A DNA stretch of 64,000 nucleotides from Sphingomonas faeni (GTDB lineage Bacteria; Pseudomonadota; Alphaproteobacteria; Sphingomonadales; Sphingomonadaceae). How positions within the stretch are numbered: the stretch's first letter is position 1; each line of letters starts with the position of its first letter. Both the position numbers and the translations under genes were made by a program. Of this stretch, positions 37,010 through 45,187 are shown one piece after another. The stretch covers positions 1 to 64,000 of the forward strand of contig NZ_JANBVH010000012.1 in the NCBI RefSeq assembly GCF_024273235.1, read 5' to 3'. Below the pieces are notes generated by a model that did not search any database, was not told where the DNA came from, and worked only from the letters and a program-made list of their open reading frames with translations.

Positions 37010-38368
37010 TCAACACGCCGCCTTGTCATCCATCAGCCGCGCCGTCTCGCCACCGCTTGCGACCTGCGCCAGCAGCGCATGGCGGGCGATCCAGAACAAC
37101 AGGCACCCGGCGACCAGCGCCGGGATCACGACCAGCAGGATTGCATAGCCGACCTTGGCCGGATCGCCGAACAGGTGCTCGGTCAGCGTCGCGACCGCCA
37201 GCGGGCCGAGGCTTGCGCCGAGGATCGTGTTCACCAGCCCGGTCAACGCCACCGCGACACCACGCATGTCGGGCGGCACGATCACCTGGAGCAGCGCGAA
37301 CATCGTCGTCCCGATGACGGCGAACACCGCGCCGCTCGAGGCAACCAGGATCACCGCGCTCGGCAGACCCGGCGCGAATACCGCCAGTGCGGACGGGATC
37401 ACGCACAGCGGCGCGATCACCAGGATGGCGAGCTTAGCCATGTGATTGCCGCGCCTGGCATACCGATCGACGAGCAGGCCGCCGGTGGTCGGCCCGACGA
37501 CCGCGAACAGCATCGACAGCGGCCCCAGCCACTTGCCGATCTGTCCGCTGGTCGCACCGAAACCGCGCATCAGCATCGACGGCGCCCACGCGCCCGCGGC
37601 ATAGGCGGCGAGGAAGCACAGCGCGAACCCCAGATACAGCGGTATGAACAGGCCCCGGTTACGCGACAGGTAGGCGATATTGTTGCGGATCTGGAGACCG
37701 ACGCCCGTTACCGGTCTCGCCGTATGGCGCGGCGGCTCTTGGGTGGTCAGCATACCGAGCACCACGAAAACTCCCATCGCCCCGCAGCATACGAACGCGA
37801 TCCGCCACGGCGGCAGTTGGCCAAGCAACGGCACGCCCTCGAACGCGCCGCCGGCGGCGGCCGACACGATGAAACTGGTGACCGTGATCGCGAGGCCGTT
37901 GGCGATCGCCTGGCCGATCAGGAAGATGCTGATCGGCCGGCCGCGCCGATCGGGTGGAAACAGGTCGGCGATCAGCGAGATCGCGGCTGGCGCCAGTGCC
38001 GCCTCGCCGAGCCCGACCAGGAGCCGCGACACGAACAGCGGCGCGAACGACTGCGCGAGCCCGCCACCGATCGTGGCGAGGCTCCACACCGAAACGCCGA
38101 TGATGATCAACCGACGTCGCGACGTGCGATCCGCGGTAAGCCCGAGAGGCAGACCGACGGTCGCATAGAACAACCCGAAGGCGAGCCCCTGCAACAGGCT
38201 GATATGGATATCGCTGAGCGACAAATCCGCCTTCACCGGATCGACGATGATGCTGAGTATGCCCCGGTCGATCACCGACACCACGGACGCGAGGAACAGG
38301 ATGGCGATCAGCCACCACGCACGGGCAGGAGAGGGGTAGACGGGTGAATGGACCGGGGCGGTCGCCAT
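37010..38368 (-). CDS. MFS transporter
   Basis: 452 residues, 12 predicted membrane segments. The cytoplasmic loop 2-3 motif (GLTADRTSRRRLI), the GLGEAALAPAAISLIADLFPPDRRG stretch after segment 4, and FSVIDRG-like SVVSVIDRGILSIIVDPVK resemble spinster-type or ACS-family MFS proteins. The start ATG overlaps the TAA stop of the phosphotransferase gene (TAATG). It is last in the eight-gene operon and probably imports the cluster's substrate or exports a product. Confidence 0.88.
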   Translation of the reverse strand: MATAPVHSPVYPSPARAWWLIAILFLASVVSVIDRGILSIIVDPVKADLSLSDIHISLLQGLAFGLFYATVGLPLGLTADRTSRRRLIIIGVSVWSLATIGGGLAQSFAPLFVSRLLVGLGEAALAPAAISLIADLFPPDRRGRPISIFLIGQAIANGLAITVTSFIVSAAAGGAFEGVPLLGQLPPWRIAFVCCGAMGVFVVLGMLTTQEPPRHTARPVTGVGLQIRNNIAYLSRNRGLFIPLYLGFALCFLAAYAAGAWAPSMLMRGFGATSGQIGKWLGPLSMLFAVVGPTTGGLLVDRYARRGNHMAKLAILVIAPLCVIPSALAVFAPGLPSAVILVASSGAVFAVIGTTMFALLQVIVPPDMRGVAVALTGLVNTILGASLGPLAVATLTEHLFGDPAKVGYAILLVVIPALVAGCLLFWIARHALLAQVASGGETARLMDDKAAC

Positions 38369-39357
38369 TACAGGAGGCCCAACGGGCGCGCGCGCGACTT
38401 GATGTACTCGCCCAGCCAGTCGAGGTTGCGGAACCGCAGCGTGCCGCGTCCGACGCTGACCGAGGAGTGTGCCATTCCCGCGATCAGGCGGAACGCCTTG
38501 GCCATCAGGAACAGCTCGCCGCTCGCGACTTCGGCGTCGGTGAACGGGCGGACCGTCTGGTAGCCGCGCTCGAACGCCTCGCCGTAACTGGGCGAGAAGC
38601 CGTAGAACAGATTGCCCCAGACGTAGTTCTTGACGTCCTGCATGAGGTAATCCTCGCCCGCTGCGTCGAAATCGAGGAAGGTGATCTGGCCGTCCTCGGT
38701 GACGTGGACGTTGCTCGGGTGGAAATCGCGGTGGCAGATGCCGAGCGGGATATCCTCGCCCTGCATTTCGTCGAGACGGTCGGCGAGGCGCTGGGCGATG
38801 ATCTGGTAATCGCGCAGGTCGTCGGGGCGGTCGTAGACGAAGTCGAGCAGCGCCGGCATGCAGATAAGATAGTCCTTCGACGTCTCGCTGCTGAATTTGT
38901 GGTCGCCCGCGTATTCGAGGCCGAGCAGATGCATCTCCGCCATCCGTGCGCCGATCTGCTCCGCGACGCCGATATCGAGCATGTCGCCGAACTTCTTGCC
39001 GGGCGCCCAGTCGTAGAGCGCGAGCGCACGCGGACCTTCGGGAGAGTCGAGCTTGAAATAGAGGCTGCCGTCCTTGGCAGGGATGCCGACCGAAGCAGGG
39101 AAGCCGCGCTGGCGGAGATAATCGAGGAACTTCATCTCGAACGCGACATCGTCGACGTCGCGGTAGCTTTTGCGCCACACGCGCAGCGCGTATTTCTCGT
39201 CGCCCTGCTTCAGCAGATAGACGTCGTTCATGCCGCGATAGAGCAGGAAGCCGTCGACCTCGCCGAGCGCGTAGCGGCTCGAAACCTCCTGCGCGATGAA
39301 CTCGGGGTGCAGTACGGAATGCGATACCTGCGCCATTTTGAGAGGGGAAGTCGTCAC
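38368..39357 (-). CDS. APH/homoserine-kinase-type phosphotransferase
   Basis: 329 residues from a GTG at 39,357 that overlaps the upstream TGA (GTGA) and has GGAG upstream; an ATG at 39,336 is an alternative. ALRVWRKSY supplies the ATP-binding lysine region; GICHRDFHPSNV carries the catalytic Asp (HxDxxxxN) and ITFLDFDAAG the metal-binding DFD. The family phosphorylates hydroxyl groups of small molecules (aminoglycosides, choline, homoserine, thiamine). Here the substrate is presumably an alcohol or amino-alcohol of the local pathway. Confidence 0.88.
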   Translation of the reverse strand: MTTSPLKMAQVSHSVLHPEFIAQEVSSRYALGEVDGFLLYRGMNDVYLLKQGDEKYALRVWRKSYRDVDDVAFEMKFLDYLRQRGFPASVGIPAKDGSLYFKLDSPEGPRALALYDWAPGKKFGDMLDIGVAEQIGARMAEMHLLGLEYAGDHKFSSETSKDYLICMPALLDFVYDRPDDLRDYQIIAQRLADRLDEMQGEDIPLGICHRDFHPSNVHVTEDGQITFLDFDAAGEDYLMQDVKNYVWGNLFYGFSPSYGEAFERGYQTVRPFTDAEVASGELFLMAKAFRLIAGMAHSSVSVGRGTLRFRNLDWLGEYIKSRARPLGLL

Positions 39358-40184
39358 TGTTCGGTCTCCGATACGGGAATAAGGAAGTCGCGCAGCGCCT
39401 GGGCGATCTGCGGAATGGCAATTTCGAAGATGTCGCGGTCGAGCCCCGGCAGGTCGACGAACCGAGCGCCCGGGATCAGCGCGGAGGCTGCGCGCGACGC
39501 ATCGAGCAGGGCGTCGTGCGGTTGCAGTACCAACGTCGGCTGGACGATCAGCGGCAGCCGCGCGTAATCGTACGACCACACGCCGTGATAGGCCCATGCA
39601 CCATGATCGAGCGTGCGGTTCTTCTCTGCGAACAGCTCGACGGCACGTGCGAGCGGCACGCCCGCGGTTCGGTCGGTTACCACATAGCGATACAGCGCGG
39701 CGCTGCGGGCGAGTATCCCGGCGCCATCCTCGGTCGGCTGCGGCGTCGCCAGCGCATCGCGGTACCGCGCCGCGCGGTCGGCTGGATCACGCATCGGGAT
39801 TCCCGACAGCACCAGCCGACCGACCTCGTTCGGCAGCGCCAGGCCCAGTTCGGCGGCGAGCAGCGCTCCGGTGTGAAAGCCGAACACGTCGAGCGGAGCG
39901 TTTTCGGCAAGGTCCAGCGCCGCGATCGCATCGACGAAGCTCGCGGCATACTCTGCCATCGTCGGCGGTCCGGGCGGCGCATCCGACATGCCGTACCCCG
40001 GCGTATCGAACGCGACGACGCGCCGATCGCGCGCCATCTCCTCGATCAGCCCGGCATATTCCATCGACGCGGACGGATTCTGGTGAAGCAGGACGAGCGT
40101 CGGCGCGGTCGCCTCGGCGGGTGTGGCATCCCAGTAATGCATCTGGCCGTAACGGCAGCGCGTATAGGCTCGGGTGGCGCTCAC
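39354..40184 (-). CDS. Alpha/beta hydrolase fold protein with His at the nucleophile elbow
   Basis: 276 residues. Strands and loops are typical (LVLLHQNPSASMEYAGLIEE for the oxyanion loop, VVAFDTPGYGMSDAP), yet the nucleophile elbow reads GFHTG with His104 where Ser, Cys or Asp is expected. The same change is present in the operon's other alpha/beta protein (44,184-45,050), so it is not a sequencing error. It overlaps its neighbours by 4 bp on both sides. It may be a lyase, a cofactor-free enzyme, or a non-catalytic binding protein rather than an esterase. Confidence 0.85.
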   Translation of the reverse strand: MSATRAYTRCRYGQMHYWDATPAEATAPTLVLLHQNPSASMEYAGLIEEMARDRRVVAFDTPGYGMSDAPPGPPTMAEYAASFVDAIAALDLAENAPLDVFGFHTGALLAAELGLALPNEVGRLVLSGIPMRDPADRAARYRDALATPQPTEDGAGILARSAALYRYVVTDRTAGVPLARAVELFAEKNRTLDHGAWAYHGVWSYDYARLPLIVQPTLVLQPHDALLDASRAASALIPGARFVDLPGLDRDIFEIAIPQIAQALRDFLIPVSETEQ

Positions 40185-41311
40185 TTGACGCCGGACACGA
40201 CGAACCAGCAGGCGAACGCGCCGCTCGATACCTGCGAAAAGCCATCGTTACCACGCTGGGCGGCTGGCGTGCTGAGCTGGTAGCCGACCATGACGTCGCG
40301 AAACCCGGCTGCCTCGACCAGTGCGCCATGGTCGATCGTGGTGGCGCCGTGCCACCAGTTCTCGTTGTTGTAGAGGCTCTCGAACGCCGCCGAGAGATAG
40401 CTCCACGGATCGCCGTCGTCCTGCCGCGCGGGGACTTCGAGATGCACCATGATCCCACCGGGGCGAAGGATGCGATGCGCCTCGGCGACGATCTTCGCGA
40501 CCGCCTCGTGCGATGTCTCGTGCAGTACGGCGCAGGTGTAGACCAGGTCGAAATGCGCGTCGGGAAAGCCGGTCGCCTCGGCATCGGCCTGGACGAAATG
40601 GATCGCCGCGCCGACGTGCTCCGCGCGGGCATGGGCATAGCGGAGTATCGCACCGCCGACGTCGATGCCGACATGCTCGGCGTGCGGGAAATAGCGCGAG
40701 ACCGGCACCGTGCTCGCACCGACGCCACAGCCCATGTCGAGGGTGCGCGTGGGCGCGAATTCGGGCGCGCGGTGAAAGACATGCGAGATCGCCGCATGGC
40801 CGCGACCGTCGTTCATCAGCCCGCCGTTGCGACCCAGAAGATAGACCGCGCCGCCACGATCCATGATCGCGCCCTGGCGGATGTCGTCGCCGCCGCGATC
40901 GCTGACGTAGCCGCCCGGCATCAGGTGCACGTCGACCTCGGCAAGATAGGCGGGCGCGGTGAAGTCGGGATCGACCGTCACCGATCCCTTGGGCTCGGCA
41001 ATGCTGGCACGGGCGGTCAGCGCCGGGAGCTGGCGGTCGACCGAGTCCGCGATCCGTTGCCAGAGCATCTCCTGCGACAGCCGGCGCAGGCTTGTCCATG
41101 ACCGGTACACGTCGTCGGCCATCATCCGGTCCTGCAACGCCAGACCCTCGTCACCGGTGGCAGCGGCGACCCGTTGCGCGACGGTGCGTTCGATCGCCCC
41201 GATCTCGAGCAGCTGCATCTTGAAGTCGCGGATGAAATATTGCGCGGCACGCTCGTCGTGCGACGGCTCGGGCATCATCGGGTGGATCGCGGAGATCATC
41301 GCGCGGCTCAT
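40181..41311 (-). CDS. Class I SAM-dependent methyltransferase (copy 2)
   Basis: 376 residues. Motif I is TLDMGCGVGASTVPVS; HVGIDVGGAILRYAHARAEHVG resembles IDIGAPMLRYAHARAEAMG of copy 1 (35,785-36,957); ATGFPDAHFDLVYTCAVLHE and ILRPGGIMVHLEVPA follow. The N-terminal 180 residues match the layout of copy 1. It overlaps the small coiled gene upstream and the hydrolase downstream by 4 bp each, so it is translated in a coupled chain. Confidence 0.87.
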   Translation of the reverse strand: MSRAMISAIHPMMPEPSHDERAAQYFIRDFKMQLLEIGAIERTVAQRVAAATGDEGLALQDRMMADDVYRSWTSLRRLSQEMLWQRIADSVDRQLPALTARASIAEPKGSVTVDPDFTAPAYLAEVDVHLMPGGYVSDRGGDDIRQGAIMDRGGAVYLLGRNGGLMNDGRGHAAISHVFHRAPEFAPTRTLDMGCGVGASTVPVSRYFPHAEHVGIDVGGAILRYAHARAEHVGAAIHFVQADAEATGFPDAHFDLVYTCAVLHETSHEAVAKIVAEAHRILRPGGIMVHLEVPARQDDGDPWSYLSAAFESLYNNENWWHGATTIDHGALVEAAGFRDVMVGYQLSTPAAQRGNDGFSQVSSGAFACWFVVSGVK

Positions 41312-41628
41312 TGCTGCACCTGCTGGGCCTGTTGGGTTGCTGCATCCCGCAGCGGGCGAAGCACGCCGGCGACCAGCGCACGGCGTTTCGCGTCTCGCTC
41401 GCCCTGCGCCTGTGTATCGGGCGCGAACGTCTCGATCGCGTCGCGCGTCACCAGCGATTGCGCGTCGAGCAGCCGTTCGACCGTATCGAGGCGTTCGGTC
41501 AGCACCGCGACTTCGCCGAGCAGCGCGATCACCATCGCCGACAGCCGCGCGACCTCGGGATCTTCGCCGGGAATAGCCCGCCGCGGCCGGGCGATCGTGC
41601 GCGCGATCGTACTGGGGATATCGGTCAT
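41308..41628 (-). CDS. Small helical protein, paralogue of the 35,403 gene
   Basis: 106 residues from the ATG at 41,628. The core SAMVIALLGEVAVLTERLDTVERL matches that of the gene at 35,403-35,762, while the tails differ. Predicted helical and Gln-rich at the C-terminus (AATQQAQQVQQ). Start and stop overlap the neighbouring genes by 4 bp. Its constant place just upstream of the methyltransferase argues for a shared complex. Confidence 0.75.
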   Translation of the reverse strand: MTDIPSTIARTIARPRRAIPGEDPEVARLSAMVIALLGEVAVLTERLDTVERLLDAQSLVTRDAIETFAPDTQAQGERDAKRRALVAGVLRPLRDAATQQAQQVQQ

Positions 41629-42842
41629 TTCAGGCCCTTGAGCAGGAGGTTGGGGAGGTGGCTGTCGTCCCAGTCGAGGCTGGGTGCACCGATCCGGACG
41701 ATCACCATGTCGGCCGACGGGATGACGTAGACTCGCTGGCCCGCCGAACCGTCGAGATAGACGACGTCGTCGCGCGCGAACGGCTCGGCGGCGGGCACCT
41801 TCGCCTTGATGCTCTTGCCATAGGTGCGTGCGGGAGCGTGCGGACTGCCGCGCCAGACCTGCCAGCCATAATTGGGATTGGCGGGGGAGGGAGCGGACAT
41901 CGCTGCGATCCAGCTTGCGGGCACCACCTGGCGCCCCGCCGCCTTGCCCTGGTCGAGGATCAGCCGACCGACCCGCAGCCAATCCGGCGCGGTCGCCATC
42001 AAACAGCAGGAATAGCGCGGGCTGCCCCCGGCCTTGTCGAGCCAGAGCCGCGCCTCGCTCGCGCCGATCGGCTGCCAGATGGCCTGCGACAGCCAGTCGG
42101 CGTAGCGCATTCCCGTGGCATTGCTCAGCGCCCGACCCAGATAATGGGTGTTGGCGTTGGCGTAGCAGAATTCGGTGCGTGGCGTGCAGGTGTCGGGCCA
42201 GCGCGCGACGTCCGCATCGAGATCGTCGCCGAGATAATATTGATAATAGACGCTGTCGTCGCCACCCGGCCGCGGCGTCTCGATCCCGCTCGCCATCTCG
42301 AGATACGCGCGCAGCGGTAGCGCACCGCGACGCGTGCCGGCCAGCTCGGGGATGTAGCGCGCGATCGGATCGTCGACGCTCCTGATCTTGCCCGCCGCGA
42401 CCGCGGCACCGATCGCGAGCGCGACGACGGTCTTGTGCATCGATGCGGTCTCGTATCGCGACGTGCGATCGAAACCGGGCGCATAATGCTCGACCTGCAA
42501 CGCATCCTTGCTCCAGACCAGCAGCGCATATCCCTTCTGCGCATCGGCATAGGCGATCGCGGCGGCGATCGCCTCGGGCGTCAGGGTCCGCTTCGCCGCA
42601 CGTGGCAGCGGATCCGACCTTGCCGCACGCGGCAGTGGATCCGACCTTGCCGCCCCCTTCACCGTCTCCTGAGGCTGATACCAGTCGACCGCGGTAACGA
42701 GTTTGTCGGCCGGGAACGTCGCGAGCCGATCATGCACCAGCTTCACCTGCGCGGGCGAAGGCCAGCCGTCCTGCGCCGCCGCACCGGCCGCCGCAACGTG
42801 CGACAGCGTCGCGATTACGCACGACAACACCCGCTTACGCAT
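41625..42842 (-). CDS. Exported serine hydrolase (class C beta-lactamase family)
   Basis: 405 residues with a signal peptide (cleavage near AAAQ, about 24). SMHK at 134-137 is the SxxK nucleophile box and YAN at 227-229 the YxN box; the third box is not the classic KTG. The family includes esterases, D-amino-acid peptidases and beta-lactamases; antibiotic action is not implied. Residues 64-82 hold a doubled segment AARSDPLPR encoded by the 27-bp tandem repeat. It would act in the periplasm, perhaps on the substrate before import. Confidence 0.88.
   Translation of the reverse strand: MRKRVLSCVIATLSHVAAAGAAAQDGWPSPAQVKLVHDRLATFPADKLVTAVDWYQPQETVKGAARSDPLPRAARSDPLPRAAKRTLTPEAIAAAIAYADAQKGYALLVWSKDALQVEHYAPGFDRTSRYETASMHKTVVALAIGAAVAAGKIRSVDDPIARYIPELAGTRRGALPLRAYLEMASGIETPRPGGDDSVYYQYYLGDDLDADVARWPDTCTPRTEFCYANANTHYLGRALSNATGMRYADWLSQAIWQPIGASEARLWLDKAGGSPRYSCCLMATAPDWLRVGRLILDQGKAAGRQVVPASWIAAMSAPSPANPNYGWQVWRGSPHAPARTYGKSIKAKVPAAEPFARDDVVYLDGSAGQRVYVIPSADMVIVRIGAPSLDWDDSHLPNLLLKGLK
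42595..42648 (-). repeat. 27-bp in-frame tandem repeat inside the serine hydrolase gene
   Basis: Two units, 42,595-42,621 and 42,622-42,648, differ at two bases. The period is 9 codons, so copy number can change without a frameshift. It codes for a linker between the signal region and the catalytic domain. Confidence 0.85.
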
Positions 42843-44187
42843 CGCGGAGCTTTCTCTCGTCGAGGTCGTAGAAATACAGGAATGCGCCGTTCGCGACGAA
42901 CATCAGGATCGGAATGACGGCGTAGCCGATATAGAGCGCCTGGACCGCGCTGGCGGGCTGCGCGACGATCTTGCCGCCGAACGTCGGGATGTAGCCGGCG
43001 AGGTGGAGGAGGAAACCGACGATCGCGACGCCCAGCGCAAACGCCGTCTTCTCGATTACCGCGATGATGCTGGAGAGCAGCCCTTCGCGGTGCAACCCGG
43101 TCAGCGCGCGGTCATAGGCCATCGTATCGCCTAGCATCGACACCGACATCAGGATCAACGAGCCCGAACCAACGCCGCTGACGATGCCGCGGATCAGCAG
43201 GCCGGTGGTGCCGATGCCGTGCTCTGCGAACAGCCAGCTCGCGGCGGTAACGCAGAAGATCGCGACGCCGATCAGGTACGTCGACCGCTTGCCGATCCGT
43301 CGCCCGAGCCGCACCCAGAGCGGCATCGACAGTGCCAGCGCCAAATTCTGGCTGACGGTGAGGACGATCTGGCCCTGATACCCGACACCCAGCACGTTGA
43401 GCAGAAACAACAGGCCTGTCGTGGCGATGCTGGCGAAGGCGAGGAACTGGAAGACCTTGGCACCAAGCAGCAACATGAACGGCCGGTTCTTGAGGAGCAG
43501 CGCGACCTGCCCGCCGGTCAGATGCGGCTTGGCGGCGGCGCGCTCGATCGTGGCCGTGTTGGCGGTGCCGAGGAACGTGGCGGTCATCGCCGCCAGGATG
43601 ATGAGCGCCATCACGAGGCCCATGGTGGCGTAACCCGACGCACCGCCGCCACCGCGACTGATCAACGCCGCGGTGGCGGCAAGCGCCAGCAACTGCCCGA
43701 TCGATACGAAGATGGTGCGGAACGACAACAATCGCGTGCGTTCGTGGAAGCCGTCGGTCATCTCGGACGGCATCGTCATGTACGGCACGTTGAACAGCGA
43801 ATAGCCTGCCGAATACAGGATCAGCGCCGCCGCCATGTAGGGGATCAGCAGCCCCTGGCTCATCGCCGGCGGCGCGAACAGCATCAGGAACGACGCCGAC
43901 GACAGGATCGCACCGGCGAGCAGATAGGGGCGGCGTCGGCCCCAGCGCGACTTTGTCCGGTCGCTCATCCGGCCGATCAGGACGTCGGCGAACGCGTCGA
44001 ACAGCTTCGACGCCATCAGCAGGTAGCCGGCGATCTCGGGCGACTGGCCGAGAACGGTCGACATGAATGCCGGAAAATACGCGGTGACCGTGTTGAGCAT
44101 GATCGAGACGCCGATCGTGCCGACGCCGAAGCCCAGGCAGGTGCCGACGCTCAGCTTGATCTCCGATGCGCGGGTCGAACTGGTCAT
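42835..44187 (-). CDS. GPH-type (glycoside/cation symporter) MFS transporter
   Basis: 450 residues, 12 hydrophobic segments. The start (ATG at 44,187) overlaps the upstream stop by an ATGA. FDAFADVLIGRMSDRTKSRWGRRRPYLLAGA is the GPH family signature after segment 2, and the MPSEMTDGFHERTRL loop also fits. It overlaps the serine hydrolase start by 8 bp. A related carrier lies at 56,868-58,250. Likely import of the substrate or an intermediate with a cation. Confidence 0.9.
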   Translation of the reverse strand: MTSSTRASEIKLSVGTCLGFGVGTIGVSIMLNTVTAYFPAFMSTVLGQSPEIAGYLLMASKLFDAFADVLIGRMSDRTKSRWGRRRPYLLAGAILSSASFLMLFAPPAMSQGLLIPYMAAALILYSAGYSLFNVPYMTMPSEMTDGFHERTRLLSFRTIFVSIGQLLALAATAALISRGGGGASGYATMGLVMALIILAAMTATFLGTANTATIERAAAKPHLTGGQVALLLKNRPFMLLLGAKVFQFLAFASIATTGLLFLLNVLGVGYQGQIVLTVSQNLALALSMPLWVRLGRRIGKRSTYLIGVAIFCVTAASWLFAEHGIGTTGLLIRGIVSGVGSGSLILMSVSMLGDTMAYDRALTGLHREGLLSSIIAVIEKTAFALGVAIVGFLLHLAGYIPTFGGKIVAQPASAVQALYIGYAVIPILMFVANGAFLYFYDLDERKLRDA

Positions 44188-45050
44188 GCTAGGAACTCCG
44201 CAATGGCCGCAGCCTTGGCCGTGTCGCCGCCCGTGATCGTGGCCACCCGGGCGTCGCGGATCAGCCCGAGCGCGGTATCGATCGCCGCGTTCAGCACGGG
44301 CAGCTCGGTGTCGGGCTTGAGCAACAGGACGGGCGCTTCGATCGCCGGCATCCGCGTGAAGGCGCGGTAGGCGAATGCGGCGACATAGGGCTTTGAATAG
44401 GTGTCGAGCGCCTTCAGCACGTCGAGCGTGATGCGGTGCAGGGTCGCCGGATCGGACAGCGGCACCGACAGGCGATGGGCGGGATCGCGCTTGAAATACG
44501 GAAAGAAGAAATGCTGGTCGCGGACGAAGTTGAACGCCCATAGCAGGTGGAGACCATATTCGTCGGGCTCGACCTTCGGTGCGTATTTCTCGATCACCAG
44601 CTGGCGCGTGGCGTCGTCATATTCGGTGATGCCGTCTAGGATCACCTTGCCGACCCGGTCGGGATAGGCGGCGGCGAATTCGCACGCGATCCGGGCACCG
44701 GTGTGCGCGCCGTACAGGTCGACCTTGTCGATCCCCAGCGTGTCGATCATCCGCAGCTTGGCATCGGCGAAGTAGGCGATGTCGGGCATATCGGGCGTCG
44801 GCGCCACGCTGTCGCCGTTGCCGAGCGTGTCGGGCGCGATCATCGTCCGGTCGAGCCCGGCACCGACCAGCGCGGTCATCAGCGACTGCATCACCCAGGA
44901 CGAGGCAGGCGAGGCGTGGAACAGCAGCAGCGGGTTGCCGCCTGCGGCCCGGCTTCCAATACCGCCGCCGCCATCACCCCCGTCACCGCCGTGACGTCGG
45001 CGAAGATGCATCTGTCCCTCGCTCAACGTAACGAATGCGCGTTCGATCAT
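44184..45050 (-). CDS. Alpha/beta hydrolase fold protein with His at the nucleophile elbow
   Basis: 288 residues; first gene of the eight-gene operon. LLLFHASPASSWVMQSL, MIAPDTLGNGDS and the elbow GAHTG (His116 in place of Ser) define it. A Gly/Asp-rich run (GGDGGDGGGG, 21-30) near the N-terminus is unusual and low-complexity. As in the protein at 39,354-40,184, the expected nucleophile is missing; the two share the G-x-H-T-G elbow but are otherwise distant. Confidence 0.85.
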   Translation of the reverse strand: MIERAFVTLSEGQMHLRRRHGGDGGDGGGGIGSRAAGGNPLLLFHASPASSWVMQSLMTALVGAGLDRTMIAPDTLGNGDSVAPTPDMPDIAYFADAKLRMIDTLGIDKVDLYGAHTGARIACEFAAAYPDRVGKVILDGITEYDDATRQLVIEKYAPKVEPDEYGLHLLWAFNFVRDQHFFFPYFKRDPAHRLSVPLSDPATLHRITLDVLKALDTYSKPYVAAFAYRAFTRMPAIEAPVLLLKPDTELPVLNAAIDTALGLIRDARVATITGGDTAKAAAIAEFLA

Positions 45051-45125
45051 GCCCTGGCCTCGATCCGGAATGTCGAGGTCAGGGCTATCGTGTCGCGGCG
45101 CGCCGGCGACGTGGATCGGAACATC

Positions 45126-45142
45126 TATCCGACTACCGGATA
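45126..45142. promoter_or_regulatory. Inverted repeat in the divergent promoter region
   Basis: TATCCG and CGGATA flank a 5-bp spacer between the minus-strand operon (first codon at 45,050) and the plus-strand genes (from 45,188). Position and symmetry suit an operator that controls both directions. No regulator gene is in the window. Confidence 0.35.
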
Positions 45143-45187
45143 ACCAGCGCGCACCGCAGGACTAACGCGGTCGCGGGCCCTCTTTCT

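Noticed and set aside
35737..37029. 430-codon minus-strand frame opposite the methyltransferase
   Set aside because: High-GC mirror frame without domain motifs; the plus strand has all methyltransferase motifs.
36851..38347. 498-codon plus-strand frame rich in Arg, Gln and Asp opposite the MFS gene
   Set aside because: Low-complexity antisense frame; the minus strand has 12 membrane segments.
41625..42842. Antibiotic-resistance beta-lactamase
   Set aside because: SxxK and YxN are present but no KTG box, and the setting is a catabolic operon; class C-like esterase/peptidase is the safer call.
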